Origin: Bacillota bacterium | GTDB taxonomy: Bacteria > Bacillota > Bacilli > Paenibacillales > Paenibacillaceae | Length of the DNA stretch: 5,737 nt | Direction of reading: 5' to 3' | Assembly: GCA_023433615.1 (NCBI GenBank) | Contig: JAEZCJ010000041.1 | Location: 1-5,737 of the forward strand | In this document: positions 5,721 through 5,737 of the stretch, one piece after another | How the letters are laid out: every line of letters begins with the position of its first letter | Position numbering within the stretch: position 1 is the first letter of the stretch | Program-made: the position numbers and the translations under genes | Notes under the pieces: generated by a model | The model's input: only the letters and a program-made list of their open reading frames with translations | The model's database searches: none | Told to the model about the DNA's origin: nothing

Positions 5721-5737
5721 TAATAAAGTGATCGAGA

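Larger units (their letters stand above)
5417..5737. other. Divergent intergenic region
   Basis: This 321-bp stretch separates the minus-strand lipoprotein gene from an unseen plus-strand gene. It contains the lipoprotein ribosome binding site, the ATGTATACAT palindrome, the ResD-like boxes and the rightward sigma-A promoter. I found no convincing promoter for the lipoprotein gene. A sporulation sigma-F/G type promoter would be expected, but only weak partial matches (GTATA-like -35 and CATATTT-like -10 candidates between about 5475 and 5535) are present. No further credible gene is seen here. Confidence 0.6.

Overview
The window looks like chromosomal DNA of a Paenibacillus-type member of the Bacillota. 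The evidence is moderately GC-rich coding sequence, strong GGAGG-type ribosome binding sites, Gram-positive lipoprotein signal peptides, and a YhcN/YlaJ-type sporulation lipoprotein gene, a family of spore formers. I did not find phage, transposase, CRISPR, tRNA or rRNA sequence.

Positions 1-4310, plus strand: a carbohydrate uptake and catabolism operon. Two ABC permease genes (16-939 and 936-1787, overlapping by 4 bp) are followed after 34 bp by a sugar-binding lipoprotein gene (1822-3180). After an 82-bp structured gap comes a UxuA-family mannonate dehydratase gene (3264-4217), and an intrinsic-terminator-like hairpin closes the unit (4278-4310). No ATPase gene is present, so the importer probably borrows a shared MsmX-type ATPase, as is usual for such systems in Bacilli. 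The pairing with UxuA suggests that the imported substrate carries uronic acid residues (glucuronate, aldouronate or similar), but the sequence does not prove this. The operon promoter, and possibly upstream regulators, lie left of the window.

Positions 4311-4651: a non-coding spacer packed with degenerate, inverted and roughly 112-bp-spaced copies of a CCACTA / TTCC-type motif. It resembles a dispersed intergenic repeat and is the least explained part of the window.

Positions 4652-5416, minus strand: a spore-associated lipoprotein of the YhcN/YlaJ family, convergent with the operon.

Positions 5417-5737: a divergent intergenic region. It holds the translation start signals of the lipoprotein gene, a 10-bp palindrome, and at the right edge a near-consensus sigma-A promoter reading out of the window. 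Two ResD-like boxes 11 bp apart lie just upstream of that promoter. In B. subtilis ylaJ lies near ctaA/ctaB, which are ResD-dependent, so a respiratory gene beyond the right edge is a reasonable guess.

Overall the genes are ordinary. The second-look items are the repeat array, the competing hairpins between the binding-protein and dehydratase genes, and the ResD-like promoter.
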